Shown: positions 24,676 through 36,043, counted from the first letter of the stretch. The stretch is 64,000 nt of DNA from Emergencia timonensis (GCF_900086585.1 NZ_FLKM01000008.1:1240001-1304000), one strand, 5' to 3'. Numbers and translations: made by a program. The notes: a model not told the origin generated them from the letters alone.

Positions 24676-24711
24676 ACCGATTTCACGATTAACGTGAGTC
24701 GGTTTTTTTAT
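24676..24711 (+). terminator. Second terminator-like hairpin
   Basis: CCGATTTCACG pairs (one bulge) with CGTGAGTCGG and is followed by seven Ts. A weak TTGACT-17-TACAAA at 24631-24659 could make a very short RNA ending here. Confidence 0.5.
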
Positions 24712-24821
24712 GTAGTAAAATAAAGTGAAAACCGATTTCCTAAAATGAAATGCCCACTACACAGTTAAAGTTCAAGTAGGTTGAGCGTCATCTTAAATTA
24801 AGAAAGCAGGGAGAAGAAGTA

Positions 24822-27800
24822 ATGGATAAGTTAAAGAAAAATATCAGCGCGAAAGCAAAGTCTCTTTGGCGGACAGAGAGGGGGAAGGCAGCACAGAGAC
24901 TGCTTGTAATGACTCTGTCTCTGTGCATGATGGTCACGCTGATTCCATCGACAGGGTTTGCAGCGTCTAGCGAAGAAACTCCATTGAATAGCAGCGTAAC
25001 CAGTTTTAACTCCGGCACCGTCTATACCATTGCCAGCCAGGAGCAGCTGACACGGCTGGCAACCTTGGTAAATGACGGGCGTAGTACCGAAGGCTGTACC
25101 TTTAAGCTGACTGCTAATATAAACCTTTCGGGAGGCTGGACACCGATAGGTAATAAAGACAATCAGTTTATGGGAACCTTTGACGGCAACAGTCACGTTA
25201 TCTATCATTTGAACGTCAACGCCAGTACTCGCTATGCGGGACTCTTTGGCAGAATCGGTACCTCTGCTGTCATCCAAGACTTGGGTATAGAGGATGCAAA
25301 GGTAATTTCCACTGACAACGATGTGGCTATTATGGCAGGCAATGCCCAGGGCGGCAGCATAAATGGATGCTATGTTTCCGGGGAAGTCAAGGGAAAAAGC
25401 GCCGTCAGCGGAATTCTCGGCTCAACCCATAGTGCGAGCTATCCTACCTCAGTGACCGATTGTTATGCCAGAGTTTCCCTGACAAAGACTGGGACTACAA
25501 AAGATATTGCGGGGATTTCTGGCTGGAATGAATCGACCAGCATTGAAATTACCAACTGCTATTCCGCCTGTATTGGAGAGGTGCGTCCCATTGCCGGCTG
25601 GAGTGATGGAGGAGCAGTAAACAACGGCCAGTTTGTCAGCACCTATTTTGACAAGACCCTTTCCCCTAATTTTTCGGAAGGCAGCGGGCGAATTGATCTT
25701 GGTAAAACTTCCGAAGAATTGAAACAGCAAAAGACCTACAGCGGCTGGGATTTTAACAGCACCTGGACCATTGACCCTGCTAAAAACGGCGGTTACCCCT
25801 ATTTGCAGGGCTTTGAGCCGGGGCTGGGCGGCGCGCCGGGGTCGGTTTCTGTTACTCTGAAGGACAAGGATGGGCAGCCTGTCTCGGACAAGACGGTAGA
25901 AATCCAGGAATCGTCGAAGGAGACAGACATAATACCGCTGAACCATCAGGGCGAAGGCGTCTATTCCGGCACCGTTACCACGACAGGCGGAATCTATGAT
26001 GTCTATTTGGACGGCGAAAAAACTGACATTACCATTGCGCAGAATGGCAGTAATGCGGCCAGTGTTGTCATAGAGAATGTGACGACCGGCGGCGCGCCGG
26101 GCAGTCATACCCATGACGGCATTGCTTATACGGCCATAGATCAGAGTTTTTCTGGCGGGGCCCTTGAAGGGAATATTTACCTTGACCGTCAGGTCACTCT
26201 CACAAGCAGTGTCATAGTGAAAAACGGCAAAACACTCAACCTCTGCCTTAACGGGAACACCTTGTCAAATTCTTCAAGCGGGGCCATAGAGGTTGAGTCC
26301 GGCGGAACTTTAAACCTCTGTGACTGCGGCTCCGGCGGTAAGGTGGCAGGGGGATCTTATGCGAGCATTAAGAACTATGGCACGACTAAGATCTCTGGCG
26401 GAACGATGATCTCTATGTATGACAATGGCATTGTGAATTACAGCGGTGAAATTTACCTCAGCGGTTTGCCGATCATTACAAGTGGAAGCAGCTACGCTTC
26501 AATCTACATGTCTTCTGGCAAGTTGTTTGCCAATGATGGCAATGAAACGCAGAGTTATTACACTGGCGACAAGTTAACGCTGAATTGCGGCAATTATTCC
26601 TCAGGCAGCATAGCGGTCTATGGCGTGAACGATTCTAATAAGGACAGGTTTACGTTAAAAAATACTAATTATGAACTGCAAAAAGGCACTGACCACAACT
26701 TACATAATCTGGTCATAAAAGGAATTGATAAAAAGATCTCCTGGCAGGACGACAACGGACAGAACCTTTCGGGAGATGCCTACCCGACTGGGGCAGAATA
26801 CGGCGCTGGTATCATTTTGCCTGACGTGCCGGCAAAGCCTGGCTTTATTGCCATAGGCTGGCTTTACTCCAGGGACAGCGGCATAACGTGGAGCAATGCC
26901 ATATGGAAGAACTATGATGACATAAGGACAGACATCACTTTTAAGCCCCTATATACTGTGGATTTTGCAGGAGGCACGGGAACTGCCCAAGATCCATATC
27001 AGCTCAGTACGGCAGCGCAGCTAAAGACCCTTGCTGATCTGGTAAATGCAGGGAACATAGAGTATAACAGCAAGTATTACAAGCTCACAGCGAATATAGA
27101 TCTTTCCTCGATTTGCAGCAGCAATAATGGGAGTTGGACACCGATAGGCAATTCCAGCAATTCGTTTGGAGGCAAACTGGACGGAAATCATCAAACCATC
27201 TCCGGCCTTTACATCGATAAACCAACGTCGGATTATCAGGGCTTGTTCGGCGACATCAGCGGCAGCAGCGCTTTCGTCAGGAATTTGAAACTTACAGATG
27301 TGAACATCACTGGGAATCACAGAGTTGGCGCCATCGCAGGCTCTGTATCTTATGCGGAGATCACAGGCTGCACTGTCAGCGGCAGCGTCACCGGTTACAA
27401 GAATATCGGTGCAGTGGCAGGGACTGCCTCTGGCAGCGGTGTGAGCAGCAATGACGTGGATGGATGCAGAGTCAAGGTTTTGCCTCCTGCGGGGTATACT
27501 GCAGATGCAAATGGTATCATGGCGTTTAAAAACAGCTCAAATATCATAGATGTAGAGGGCTTTTACAATGGCAATTGGATCCAGACGACCTATAGCGACA
27601 ATGGTTATGAAATCCAAAGTGAGAACATGACAGATGACAATATTACCGCAAAGGCTTCCTTTATCAACGATGGTCGTTATGTGCAGCTTTCCTATACTGT
27701 AACCGCAAACAGGGGAGCGATTACAGACGGCAAGCTTGCCGTTCATGCTGACGTGAAAATCGGCGATAATGACAGAGCTGCCGTAGAGGCGATACAGGCT

Positions 27801-30800
27801 GCCGATGGACAGGTCATCGGTCTGAAAATGGTGGAGGATAACACAAGTAATTCTACGTATAACGCGCAGTTCAATCTGTACTTTGCCGGCGCAGGAGGCG
27901 TTACCCCGGTGAATACCTACTGGTTTGGCAACTATTCTGACAGAAATAAGAACTGTTTTAATCAGCTGGCTGAAGAAAATAAGAGCAGCAGCGGCACTTA
28001 CAGCAAAGACGGTGATATTTTCACCAAACTCTCTGGAACAGACAGCGGCATGGCTTTCTCCTGGCAGAATATCAATCTAAAAGCAGGCGAGAGCAAAACC
28101 TATTCCGTTATTTTAGGCGTAGGAGAAAAGTCGGATCCGCCAGAATGGGAGACAGGCGGTGATACATCTCCGATCAGTCTGACCCTGGCAACGGAGCAGC
28201 AGGCTCTCAGTATCAATGTCAGTGCAAAAGTCGCTCATGTCGATGGAGTGACGGCAAGCCTGTTTTATGACATCGACGGCGGTGAGGGCATCAAACTAGG
28301 CGATTTTATACCTGGCAAAGACACCGATTCTATCACTGAAATCCTGGATATCTCTAATCTGAAGGCGGGCAGTCACGATCTGCACTTTTGGGTTGTCAAT
28401 TCCAGCGGTGCTGCATCCTCTGCGGTGACAAAGACGATTACCATTAATGAGAAGGGCGAAATCTCCGGCGGACTGGATGGTGATATTCCACCTGCAGGTG
28501 AAACAACGCAGGAAAAACTGGATAAGCTATTCGGCCAAGGCAATGTGACTTTCGATGAGGAGAATCACAAAATAGTCATCAACAAGGATATTCAGCTTGA
28601 AAATACCGTTGCCATCAACAAAGATGTAACGGGAGAAAAAGACGTTGTCATAGATTTAAATGATAATAATATCACCGTAAAGCCTGACAGTGGAAACGGA
28701 AAAGACGCCATTGTCGTGGACCATGAAACGAAAGTAACGATTTCTGGCGGTGGCAGCATTACAGGCGGAAACGGAACGGGCAATGGCGCAGGCGGCAACG
28801 CAGTCAGCGGAAGCGGCAGCGTGATTGTAACGGACGGAACGACTCTTAGCGGCGGAAATGGTGCGGGAACCGGTACCGGTGGAAGTGGTGCTGCGATGAG
28901 CGGAGACGGCAAGGCTACCATTAGCGGCGGCACCTCTATAGGAGGAAACGGCGCAATTGGCGGAGCTGGAGTTCAAACCGAAAATGGAACGATCACCGTA
29001 GAAAATGGCGGAAAAGTTGTCGGCGGCAATGGAACAACAGGCGGCACTGGCGGAACAGGTGCAAAAACGGATAGCGGAAAAATTACCGTAGGGACCAGTA
29101 GCATTGTCAGTGGCGGCGCAGGCGGCAAGGGAAACAATAATACAGCAGGAGGCAACGGCGGCATTGGTACATCAACTGCCAGCGGAAGTACAATAGTGAA
29201 TGGTACTGTCACTGGAGGTAACGGCGGAAATGGTGCAGGCGGCAAAGACGGCGGCAATGGCGGTACGGGTGCGAAAACAGAAAGTGGATCAATTGACGGC
29301 AATGGGACCATTATCGGCGGCAACGGTGGCAACATCTCTGACGGCGGCAGCGGGAAACCGGGAACTGGCGGCACGGCCATTGACGGAGGCTCTTTCGATA
29401 GCGGGACTGCAGTACCCGGCGTCGGCGGTATGAATGCAAATGCAACGGTTGAAAGCAAACCAGGCGCACCTGCAGTAACAGCGCCGGAAGAAAACTTGAT
29501 TAACGGTGCGGTAACCGATGAAGAGCGCAATAATAACGAGATTACTCAAATCGATGTAACTCTGTCAGTTGAAGAAAAACCAAATCCGGCTGACAAGGAT
29601 CTGGTGGATTCAAAAGTTACCGCAAACCAAAGAATCGGCGTCTATCTGGATATTATTTTGGAGAAGACGATATCCAAAGCTACTGGCAATCCGGTAACAC
29701 AAGCAGTGACCAATGCAGTTAAGCCAATTACCATTACCGTGGCAATCCCAGAAAATATGAGAGACGGCAGCAATTACAAGATCATCAGAGTGCATAACGG
29801 CAGTTCAGAAGTCATTGTGCCAGCACACGATCAATCTGCTCATACGCTGACCTTTGAAACAGATAAGTTCTCCACCTATGCGATCGCCTACGAACCAAAG
29901 GGTACTTCTGTGCCTCCGTATACGCCGGGGGAGAAGAATCCTGTAACCAGCAGTGGGGAGAAAACGACATTAAAGCAGGACAGTGCTATCAAAGACGGCG
30001 TAGAGTCTGTCACCGTCAGTGACAGTGATGCGGATCGGCTGATTGCAGCCATAGAGAAAGAACAGGCAAAAGAAGTGATTATCGAGACGCAGCCAAAGAG
30101 TACTGTATCAAAGGCGGACGCTGTGGAGGTTTCACTGCCGGTCAAGGTGCCAGGCGCTATGATCAAAACAGGCACAAGCAAGCTCACCTACCAAATCGGC
30201 GACTTTATCATCACCTTTGATAGAAAAGCGATCAAAGCCATAAAAGCACAGGCAAAAGGCGAGACGCTCCTTCTCACCGCAAAAAGAGATTTCGACGGAA
30301 CATGGGGTGTAAAAGTTACTGATAAAGACGGTGAAGCATTTACCGTGCAGATTAAAATGACAAGCGGCAAGGCAGACATAAACTATTTTAATGGCGGAAC
30401 GGCGAAGGTCAGCGTAAGGACGCAGACTGAATCGTCTGCTGAATACGTATATGCCAGCGGCAAAATCGCAGCTTTTACTAACGAGATGAAAGACGGCTGG
30501 CTTATCTACACCACAGATCGCTTTGACAGCATTCCTTATTGGGGTGCAATCGCCAAGGCAGGCGTGCAGAAAACCAAAGTGATAAGCCTGAAAACCAAAG
30601 CGAGGAAGGGCTCCGTCACTTTGACGTGGAAGAAGTCCCGCTCTGGTTACAAAGTGGACGGCTATCAGGTATGGCGTTCAATCAAAAAGAACAGCGGATA
30701 TAAGCTGATGAGAACCACGAAGTCCCAGACTTACAAGAACACGAAGTCCTTGAAAAAAGGAGTTAGATATTACTATAAAGTCAGAGGCTACAGAACCATA

Positions 30801-30857
30801 GATGGTAAGAAAATCTATACGAAGTGGTCGCCAAAGGCTTATAGAACAGCGAAATAA
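24822..30857 (+). CDS. Giant secreted modular surface protein (GLUG motifs, Gly-rich region, C-terminal fn3-like module)
   Basis: 2011 residues. A long N-terminal signal peptide ends near STGFA-A (about residue 47). GLUG-type beta repeats follow (about 65-290), e.g. [19 protein letters not shown] and GLFGRIG. A right-handed beta-helix-like section and a second GLUG block follow (about 710-890, starting [20 protein letters not shown]). A strongly Gly-rich section covers about 1305-1540 (GGNG/GGTG-type spacing). Then come a YAIAYEP-type domain and a Lys-rich fibronectin-III-like module at about 1910-2011, which ends [13 protein letters not shown]. There is no LPXTG motif; that last module is shared with the next surface protein. 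GLUG/beta-helix proteins often act as adhesins; the ligand is unknown. ATG follows GGGAGAAG. Confidence 0.85.
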   Translation: MDKLKKNISAKAKSLWRTERGKAAQRLLVMTLSLCMMVTLIPSTGFAASSEETPLNSSVTSFNSGTVYTIASQEQLTRLATLVNDGRSTEGCTFKLTANINLSGGWTPIGNKDNQFMGTFDGNSHVIYHLNVNASTRYAGLFGRIGTSAVIQDLGIEDAKVISTDNDVAIMAGNAQGGSINGCYVSGEVKGKSAVSGILGSTHSASYPTSVTDCYARVSLTKTGTTKDIAGISGWNESTSIEITNCYSACIGEVRPIAGWSDGGAVNNGQFVSTYFDKTLSPNFSEGSGRIDLGKTSEELKQQKTYSGWDFNSTWTIDPAKNGGYPYLQGFEPGLGGAPGSVSVTLKDKDGQPVSDKTVEIQESSKETDIIPLNHQGEGVYSGTVTTTGGIYDVYLDGEKTDITIAQNGSNAASVVIENVTTGGAPGSHTHDGIAYTAIDQSFSGGALEGNIYLDRQVTLTSSVIVKNGKTLNLCLNGNTLSNSSSGAIEVESGGTLNLCDCGSGGKVAGGSYASIKNYGTTKISGGTMISMYDNGIVNYSGEIYLSGLPIITSGSSYASIYMSSGKLFANDGNETQSYYTGDKLTLNCGNYSSGSIAVYGVNDSNKDRFTLKNTNYELQKGTDHNLHNLVIKGIDKKISWQDDNGQNLSGDAYPTGAEYGAGIILPDVPAKPGFIAIGWLYSRDSGITWSNAIWKNYDDIRTDITFKPLYTVDFAGGTGTAQDPYQLSTAAQLKTLADLVNAGNIEYNSKYYKLTANIDLSSICSSNNGSWTPIGNSSNSFGGKLDGNHQTISGLYIDKPTSDYQGLFGDISGSSAFVRNLKLTDVNITGNHRVGAIAGSVSYAEITGCTVSGSVTGYKNIGAVAGTASGSGVSSNDVDGCRVKVLPPAGYTADANGIMAFKNSSNIIDVEGFYNGNWIQTTYSDNGYEIQSENMTDDNITAKASFINDGRYVQLSYTVTANRGAITDGKLAVHADVKIGDNDRAAVEAIQAADGQVIGLKMVEDNTSNSTYNAQFNLYFAGAGGVTPVNTYWFGNYSDRNKNCFNQLAEENKSSSGTYSKDGDIFTKLSGTDSGMAFSWQNINLKAGESKTYSVILGVGEKSDPPEWETGGDTSPISLTLATEQQALSINVSAKVAHVDGVTASLFYDIDGGEGIKLGDFIPGKDTDSITEILDISNLKAGSHDLHFWVVNSSGAASSAVTKTITINEKGEISGGLDGDIPPAGETTQEKLDKLFGQGNVTFDEENHKIVINKDIQLENTVAINKDVTGEKDVVIDLNDNNITVKPDSGNGKDAIVVDHETKVTISGGGSITGGNGTGNGAGGNAVSGSGSVIVTDGTTLSGGNGAGTGTGGSGAAMSGDGKATISGGTSIGGNGAIGGAGVQTENGTITVENGGKVVGGNGTTGGTGGTGAKTDSGKITVGTSSIVSGGAGGKGNNNTAGGNGGIGTSTASGSTIVNGTVTGGNGGNGAGGKDGGNGGTGAKTESGSIDGNGTIIGGNGGNISDGGSGKPGTGGTAIDGGSFDSGTAVPGVGGMNANATVESKPGAPAVTAPEENLINGAVTDEERNNNEITQIDVTLSVEEKPNPADKDLVDSKVTANQRIGVYLDIILEKTISKATGNPVTQAVTNAVKPITITVAIPENMRDGSNYKIIRVHNGSSEVIVPAHDQSAHTLTFETDKFSTYAIAYEPKGTSVPPYTPGEKNPVTSSGEKTTLKQDSAIKDGVESVTVSDSDADRLIAAIEKEQAKEVIIETQPKSTVSKADAVEVSLPVKVPGAMIKTGTSKLTYQIGDFIITFDRKAIKAIKAQAKGETLLLTAKRDFDGTWGVKVTDKDGEAFTVQIKMTSGKADINYFNGGTAKVSVRTQTESSAEYVYASGKIAAFTNEMKDGWLIYTTDRFDSIPYWGAIAKAGVQKTKVISLKTKARKGSVTLTWKKSRSGYKVDGYQVWRSIKKNSGYKLMRTTKSQTYKNTKSLKKGVRYYYKVRGYRTIDGKKIYTKWSPKAYRTAK

Positions 30858-30865
30858 AGGATAGA

Positions 30866-30902
30866 AATAAAGACCGGCAAATTTATTTGCCGGTCTTTTA
30901 AA
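30866..30902 (+). terminator. Terminator after the giant surface protein
   Basis: AAAGACCGGCAAA and TTTGCCGGTCTTT pair, followed by TT and A-rich sequence. Confidence 0.8.
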
Positions 30903-30916
30903 ACGAAGCTGTGGAA

Positions 30917-30960
30917 TAGGAGGCGCCTCATAATGAATTCATCATGAGGCGCCTCCTTTA
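30917..30960. terminator. Long GC-rich palindrome between convergent genes
   Basis: AGGAGGCGCCTCAT and ATGAGGCGCCTCCT pair around GATGAATTCA-like loop sequence. It lies downstream of the leftward XRE gene and so is a likely terminator for it. Confidence 0.65.
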
Positions 30961-31016
30961 TATTTTGAATACGATAAGAGGAAACAAATTGTAGTTTGCA
31001 GCAAAGCCTTTGCAGG

Positions 31017-31244
31017 TCAGGCAGAATGTCCTTCTTCGGCTTCTGCATCAGGAATATACTGAAGGATGTCGTTGACACCACAGTGCAGAAAGGTGCACAA
31101 ATCATTGATTGTCATAGTGCTCAGTGGTTCATCGTGACGCAGGCGGTTAATCGTAGAACTGCTGACCCCGTGCTTATTAATAAGAGCGTATGTACTGATA
31201 CTTTTTTTCTTAAGTGTCTCCCAAAATGGCTTGTAAGTAATCAT
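31017..31244 (-). CDS. XRE-family (Cro/C1-type) regulator
   Basis: 75 residues: FWETLKKKSISTYALINKHG followed by VSSSTINRLRHDEPLSTMT and LCTFLHCGVNDILQYIPD, the usual five-helix HTH_XRE order. Its ATG at 31244 follows CTGGAGG. It lies between two surface-protein genes and is divergent from the second, with a palindromic site over that gene's promoter, so local control of surface-protein expression is plausible. Confidence 0.85.
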   Translation of the reverse strand: MITYKPFWETLKKKSISTYALINKHGVSSSTINRLRHDEPLSTMTINDLCTFLHCGVNDILQYIPDAEAEEGHSA

Positions 31245-31296
31245 GCGTCCTCCAGTCTTTTCCTTCTACAGAAAAGTATATTTTGAATTCGGCTTC

Positions 31297-31325
31297 TTGA
31301 CTATAGTCGATAAAGCGACTATAAT
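31297..31325 (+). promoter_or_regulatory. Strong promoter overlapped by a perfect palindrome
   Basis: TTGACT (31297-31302), a 17-bp spacer, then TATAAT (31320-31325). TATAGTCG (31302-31309) and CGACTATA (31316-31323) form an inverted repeat around ATAAAG that fills the spacer. The leader to the surface gene is about 155 nt. A repressor, perhaps the neighbouring XRE protein, would block this promoter. Confidence 0.75.
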
Positions 31326-31485
31326 GAAAAGAAGAGATGACTGAAAATTATGATAGGAACGCGGACAAGCTGTCCTCCAGCTAGCCTTCTATCGCTAAGG
31401 AAAATCAGCATCTCCATTCATTTTGTATGTCCATTTCGGCATACAGAATTCAAAACTTTTATAATAATAAGAAAGGAATGAGGGG

Positions 31486-33876
31486 ATGAAAACAAAAATG
31501 AAAAAAACCGCTGTCGTGTTGATGTCATTGATCATGGTCATGTGTTACATGCCGATGATGGCTTTTGCAACAGAAGGTGATAATGTGGGGCCAACACCTA
31601 CAGAGAATTCAACAAATGTTGCACAGGTAGATGGTAATATGTACACTAACCTAAAGGATGCATTTGCCGTGGAAAATAGTGGTAAAACAGTGAAACTGTT
31701 GGCTGATGTTACTATTGAGACCGAAGAAGACAGAGTTCTGATTAACAGCGGAACTTATACGCTTGATTTAAATGGATTTAAGATTAGTCAAAGTTTAATT
31801 GGAGATAATATCTCAAAGACAGCATGCCCAATTCGGTTAGAAAGTTGCAGTCTTACTGTTACTGATAGCAGTGAGAATAAGGCAGGTGAAATTTTTGGGT
31901 ACCAGTGCGCTATTGGAACATTCAAAAACTCAAAATTTATACTGGAAGCTGGAACACTTAAAGGAGAGTGGTACGGCCTTGCAGGAAATGGATTAAATGA
32001 AAATGACACGGAAATTTCTATTAAAGGTGGAGCGGTTATAAGTAATGACCCCGCGGCTTGTGGCATTTATCATCCACAAAAAGGCACTATAAATGTTTCT
32101 GGTGGAATCATTCAGGGATCTACAGGACTGCAAATGTGCTCAGGCAATTTGTCTGTAGTCAACATGAATGGAGGCTCTATCATTGGAACGGGTGAGGATG
32201 AAAGAGAAGGAAAAACTGGTGATGGAGCAGTGTCAGATGGATCAGGTATCTCAGTTGTCAATCGCCCAGGATATAGTGGAGTACCATCTATTAAGATAAG
32301 TGGAGGGACCATAAAGTCTACGAAGAATGAAGCAGTACTTGCATATACTTGGCAGGGTGGAAAAGCATCTGTGTGGACTAATGCAAAAGATTACGTTACA
32401 ATAGATGGCGGCAATTTTTCCTCTGATCCTAAAGAATTTCTTCTTCCAGGCTTTGTAAGTGTGAAGAAGGATGACAACACATTTGATGTTGAGAAAATAA
32501 CTAACTCCATTAACATTAAATTACCTAATTTCGTAGTCAATGAAAAAGGCGAATTTGAAATAAGCACAATTACAAATTTACCACTTGCTGATACAGTAAT
32601 GGTTGTTGGAAATGCAACATTGACAAAAGACGGTAAGGATGCAATGGATAAATTAGCATCATGTGAGTATTATGAGTCAACAAGTGGTACATGGAACAAG
32701 CTGGAAGGCAATTTCGGATCGAGTGATGGGTTCCCATTGGTAAATGCAACAAGCAGATTTAGAGTAGCATTCAAAGAAGCAGGGACCTACACAATTAAAT
32801 ATCAAATTGTAAAGGCTGAGGATCCAGATACAGTTGTTGCAAGTAATGAGGAGACATTCACTGTGACAAACGCAAATACCCCAACGCCGACACCAACGCC
32901 GACACCGGATGACAACGTAACCAGCAACCCTGGTGACAAGACGACGACTGCAGACGTGGAGACCTCAACCGGCACAGACGGCAAGGCCACTGCCACGGTG
33001 GACAAGGCCACTGCTGACAAGCTGGTCGACAAGGCAGTTGAAAACAAATCCGAACAGGTCATCGTCGATGCGACGACAAAGGGGGATGCCAAGACTGCGG
33101 AAGTCAGCCTGCCGGCAGAGACCGTCAAATCCATCGTCGAGAAGACTGACGCAGACGTGGTCATCAGGACCGACGCTGCGGAAGTGGTACTGGATCAGAA
33201 AGCGGCAGAAGCTGTGGCTGACCAGGCAAAGACGGGCAGCGTCACCATCGTCGTCGACAAGGTCAAGGAAGACGACAGCCAGGTCCAGGTGGAGCTGAAG
33301 GTCGTCACAGACAACGGGAACGTCACCGACTTCAAGGGAGGCAGCGTGAAGGTGACGGTTGCACTTCCGGCAGCCCTGAAGGACAAGGAGGTCGTATGCG
33401 TCTACATCGATGAGAAAGGCAATTACACCAAGGTCAGCGGCGTGAAGAATGCCGACGGCACCTATACCTTCACGACCGGCCATTTCTCAACCTATGCAGT
33501 CATGACGGCTGAAGAGGCTGACAAGGTCATCAGGGAGCAGGAAAAGGCGAAGAATGACAGACTGAAGGCAGGCGTGAAGGCCACGACACTCAAGGCATCT
33601 TCCACTGCGAAGAAGGGCTCCATCACCATCAAGTGGAAGAAGAGCTACGGATACAAGGTGGACTACTTCCAGGTGTTCAGATCGACGAAGAAAAACAGCG
33701 GATATGGAACAAAGGCATTCTACACCACCAAGAGTGGAACCCAGAAGAGCTACAAGAACACAAAAGCTCTGAAAAAAGGGACGAGATACTACTACAAGGT
33801 GAGAGGCGTCAGAACGATTGATGGCGTAAAGGTCTACACCAAGTGGTCGAGCAAGGCGATCAGAACCGCTAAATAA
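31486..33876 (+). CDS. Secreted surface protein with PT linker and C-terminal fn3-like module
   Basis: 796 residues. A signal peptide (TAVVLMSLIMVMCYMPMMAF-A) is followed by a beta-helix-like N-terminal half, e.g. TYTLDLNGFKISQSLIG and GGIIQGSTGLQM. A Thr-Pro linker (TPTPTPTPTP) lies near residue 463. Then come Asp/Lys/Val-rich repeats ending TFTTGHFSTYAVMTAEEAD, and a C-terminal Lys-rich module ending [18 protein letters not shown] and YTKWSSKAIRTAK. The last module is nearly the same as in the 2011-aa protein. The coding sequence changes at the linker: the first half is AT-rich, the second visibly GC-richer with different codon choice. AAAGGAATGAGGGG precedes the ATG. Confidence 0.85.
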   Translation: MKTKMKKTAVVLMSLIMVMCYMPMMAFATEGDNVGPTPTENSTNVAQVDGNMYTNLKDAFAVENSGKTVKLLADVTIETEEDRVLINSGTYTLDLNGFKISQSLIGDNISKTACPIRLESCSLTVTDSSENKAGEIFGYQCAIGTFKNSKFILEAGTLKGEWYGLAGNGLNENDTEISIKGGAVISNDPAACGIYHPQKGTINVSGGIIQGSTGLQMCSGNLSVVNMNGGSIIGTGEDEREGKTGDGAVSDGSGISVVNRPGYSGVPSIKISGGTIKSTKNEAVLAYTWQGGKASVWTNAKDYVTIDGGNFSSDPKEFLLPGFVSVKKDDNTFDVEKITNSINIKLPNFVVNEKGEFEISTITNLPLADTVMVVGNATLTKDGKDAMDKLASCEYYESTSGTWNKLEGNFGSSDGFPLVNATSRFRVAFKEAGTYTIKYQIVKAEDPDTVVASNEETFTVTNANTPTPTPTPTPDDNVTSNPGDKTTTADVETSTGTDGKATATVDKATADKLVDKAVENKSEQVIVDATTKGDAKTAEVSLPAETVKSIVEKTDADVVIRTDAAEVVLDQKAAEAVADQAKTGSVTIVVDKVKEDDSQVQVELKVVTDNGNVTDFKGGSVKVTVALPAALKDKEVVCVYIDEKGNYTKVSGVKNADGTYTFTTGHFSTYAVMTAEEADKVIREQEKAKNDRLKAGVKATTLKASSTAKKGSITIKWKKSYGYKVDYFQVFRSTKKNSGYGTKAFYTTKSGTQKSYKNTKALKKGTRYYYKVRGVRTIDGVKVYTKWSSKAIRTAK

Positions 33877-33894
33877 TTATGTAGTTGATACATG

Positions 33895-33923
33895 AAAGGG
33901 ACTGTGCAGACAGTCCCTTTTTG
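33895..33923 (+). terminator. Terminator after the surface protein
   Basis: AAAGGGACTG and CAGTCCCTTT pair around TGCAGA-like loop bases, followed by a T run. Confidence 0.85.
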
Positions 33924-34028
33924 GTTGATAAAAACCCATGTCAATGTCTGCTGCGGTCTACACTTTTCAGTGGATGGGTGCTGATCATACTAATTTTAAG
34001 ATTTCAGCTTGTAAGCTTTCTTCAAACG

Positions 34029-34058
34029 TTGACTAAACCTTGCAAAATGTGGTATCCT
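34029..34058 (+). promoter_or_regulatory. Promoter of metG
   Basis: TTGACT (34029-34034), an 18-bp spacer, then TATCCT (34053-34058). No T-box-like stem or specifier sequence is seen in the short leader. Confidence 0.5.
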
Positions 34059-34111
34059 AAAAAGATACAAACTACCTCGCCCCATTCGGCGCAGGAGACG
34101 AAAGGAATGAT

Positions 34112-36043
34112 TTGAAAATGACAGAGAAAAAGGGTACTTATTATATTACAACCCCGATCTATTATCCAAGCTCCAATCTTCATATAGGACATACGTATTG
34201 TACCGTCATGGCGGATGCTATGGCTAGATTTAAAAGACTTTCTGGTTATGACGTAAGATTTTTGACTGGTACAGATGAACACGGACAGAAAATCCAAACC
34301 ATTGCAGAAGAAAAAGGCGTAAGCCCGCAGGAATACGTAGACGGCGTCGTCGCCGGCATCAAAGACCTCTGGAAGACCATGGAAATCTCTTACGATGATT
34401 TCATTAGGACCACAGAGGACAGACACGTACAGCGGGTACAGGCCATATTCAATAAAATGTACGAAAAAGGCGACATCTACAAAGGCGAGTATGAGGGCAT
34501 GTACTGTACGCCTTGCGAATCATTTTGGACAGAGAGCCAGTTAGCTGACGGCTGTTGTCCGGATTGCGGCAGACCAGTGCAGAAAGCAAAAGAAGAAGCC
34601 TATTTCTTTAAGCTTTCCAAGTATCAGGACAAGCTGATTGACCTTTTAGAGAATACTAACTTCCTGGAGCCGGAGACTAGAAGAAACGAGATGCTGGGTT
34701 TCATCAAACAGGGTCTTGACGATCTCTGCATTTCCAGATCTACCTTTGATTGGGGAATTCCAGTGCCAATCGATGAGAAACACGTCATCTACGTATGGCT
34801 AGACGCATTGACCAACTATATCACTGCACTGGGGTATCCTGACGATCCAGCGCTTTTCGAAAAATACTGGCCGGCAAATGTGCACCTGGTGGGCAAGGAA
34901 ATCGTCAGATTCCATTCCATCATCTGGCCGGCAATGCTGATGTCCCTGGATATTCCAATTCCAAAGCACGTGCTGGGACACGGCTGGCTGCTTTTGGAAG
35001 GCGGCAAGATGAGCAAGTCAAAGGGCAACGTAGTCGATCCAGTCAAACTGATTGACAGATACGGCATCGACGCCCTCAAATACTTCCTGCTCAGAGAGTA
35101 CACCTTTGGTCAGGATGGCGTATTCACCAACGAAGTGATGCTGAAGAGGATGAACTACGACCTGGCTAACGACCTGGGCAATCTGGTGTCGAGAACGGCC
35201 TCCATGATTGAAAAATACTGCGCAGGTATCGTGCCTGAATCTCACGGCGAAGACGATTTCGATAAGGATTTGAAGGCCATTGCTACCGGCGCAGCGGCAA
35301 AGGTAGAAACCCAGATGGATAAATTCGCATTTAACATGGCCCTGGAGGAAATCTGGATCGTCGTCAGAAGAGCAAACAAATATATCGATGAAAAAGCGCC
35401 TTGGATTCTTGCCAAGGATGAAGCGAAGAAGCCGGAACTGGATACCTGTCTGCACAATCTGGCAGAATCCTTACGAATTATCTCCATTCTGATCCATCCG
35501 TTTATGCACACCACATCTGAGAAGATCAGGAAGCAGATGGGACTTTGGTATGCCGATGTTGTCTGGGAAGACGCATTTGAATTTAATATGATGTATCAGG
35601 AACAGGTGAAGAAGGGCGAAGCCATTTTCCCGAGACTGGATATCGAGAAAGAGCTGGAAGAACTTGACGCGATGCAGAAAGAAGGTCAGGAACCGGAGGA
35701 CGAGAACATTCCGCTGGAACTGAAGCCGGAAATCGAGTACGAGGACTTTGATAAGATTGACTTCAGAGTCGGCCTCATCGAAAAGGCGGAGAAACATCCT
35801 AAAGCAGATAAGCTGCTGGTGTTCCAGATCAAGATGGGGACAGAAAGACGGCAGATCATCTCTGGCGTTGCTGAAGACTTCAAACCAGAAGACCTTGTCG
35901 GAAAGAAGGTGCTCATCGTAGCCAACCTGAAGCCGAGAAAGCTGAGAGGGCTGGAATCCAAGGGTATGATTATGTTTGCCGAAAACGGCGGCAGATGCGA
36001 AATTATGACGACTGTTGCGGAAGACGGCGTCGTCGTAGACTAA
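34112..36043 (+). CDS. metG: Methionyl-tRNA synthetase
   Basis: Charges tRNA(Met) with methionine. 643 residues from TTG 34112 (ATG 34118 is possible; AAAGG spacing favours TTG). Motifs: class-I HIGH as NLHIGHTY, a Cys-rich zinc knuckle-like section CTPCESFWTESQLADGCCPD, the KMSKS loop GGKMSKSKGN near residue 305, and a C-terminal EMAP/Trbp111-like tRNA-binding domain from about residue 545 (KIDFRVGLIEKAEKHPKADK). It is monocistronic or leads into tatD, though a terminator lies between. Confidence 0.96.
   Translation: MKMTEKKGTYYITTPIYYPSSNLHIGHTYCTVMADAMARFKRLSGYDVRFLTGTDEHGQKIQTIAEEKGVSPQEYVDGVVAGIKDLWKTMEISYDDFIRTTEDRHVQRVQAIFNKMYEKGDIYKGEYEGMYCTPCESFWTESQLADGCCPDCGRPVQKAKEEAYFFKLSKYQDKLIDLLENTNFLEPETRRNEMLGFIKQGLDDLCISRSTFDWGIPVPIDEKHVIYVWLDALTNYITALGYPDDPALFEKYWPANVHLVGKEIVRFHSIIWPAMLMSLDIPIPKHVLGHGWLLLEGGKMSKSKGNVVDPVKLIDRYGIDALKYFLLREYTFGQDGVFTNEVMLKRMNYDLANDLGNLVSRTASMIEKYCAGIVPESHGEDDFDKDLKAIATGAAAKVETQMDKFAFNMALEEIWIVVRRANKYIDEKAPWILAKDEAKKPELDTCLHNLAESLRIISILIHPFMHTTSEKIRKQMGLWYADVVWEDAFEFNMMYQEQVKKGEAIFPRLDIEKELEELDAMQKEGQEPEDENIPLELKPEIEYEDFDKIDFRVGLIEKAEKHPKADKLLVFQIKMGTERRQIISGVAEDFKPEDLVGKKVLIVANLKPRKLRGLESKGMIMFAENGGRCEIMTTVAEDGVVVD

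Noticed and set aside
24631..24711. Possible tiny RNA between a TTGACT-17-TACAAA box and the second terminator
   Set aside because: The -10 match is weak and the product would be under 50 nt; more likely tandem terminators.
28973..29530. 185-residue Pro-rich minus-strand frame
   Set aside because: It is the complement of the Gly-rich coding region, a usual artefact of GGN codons read in reverse.
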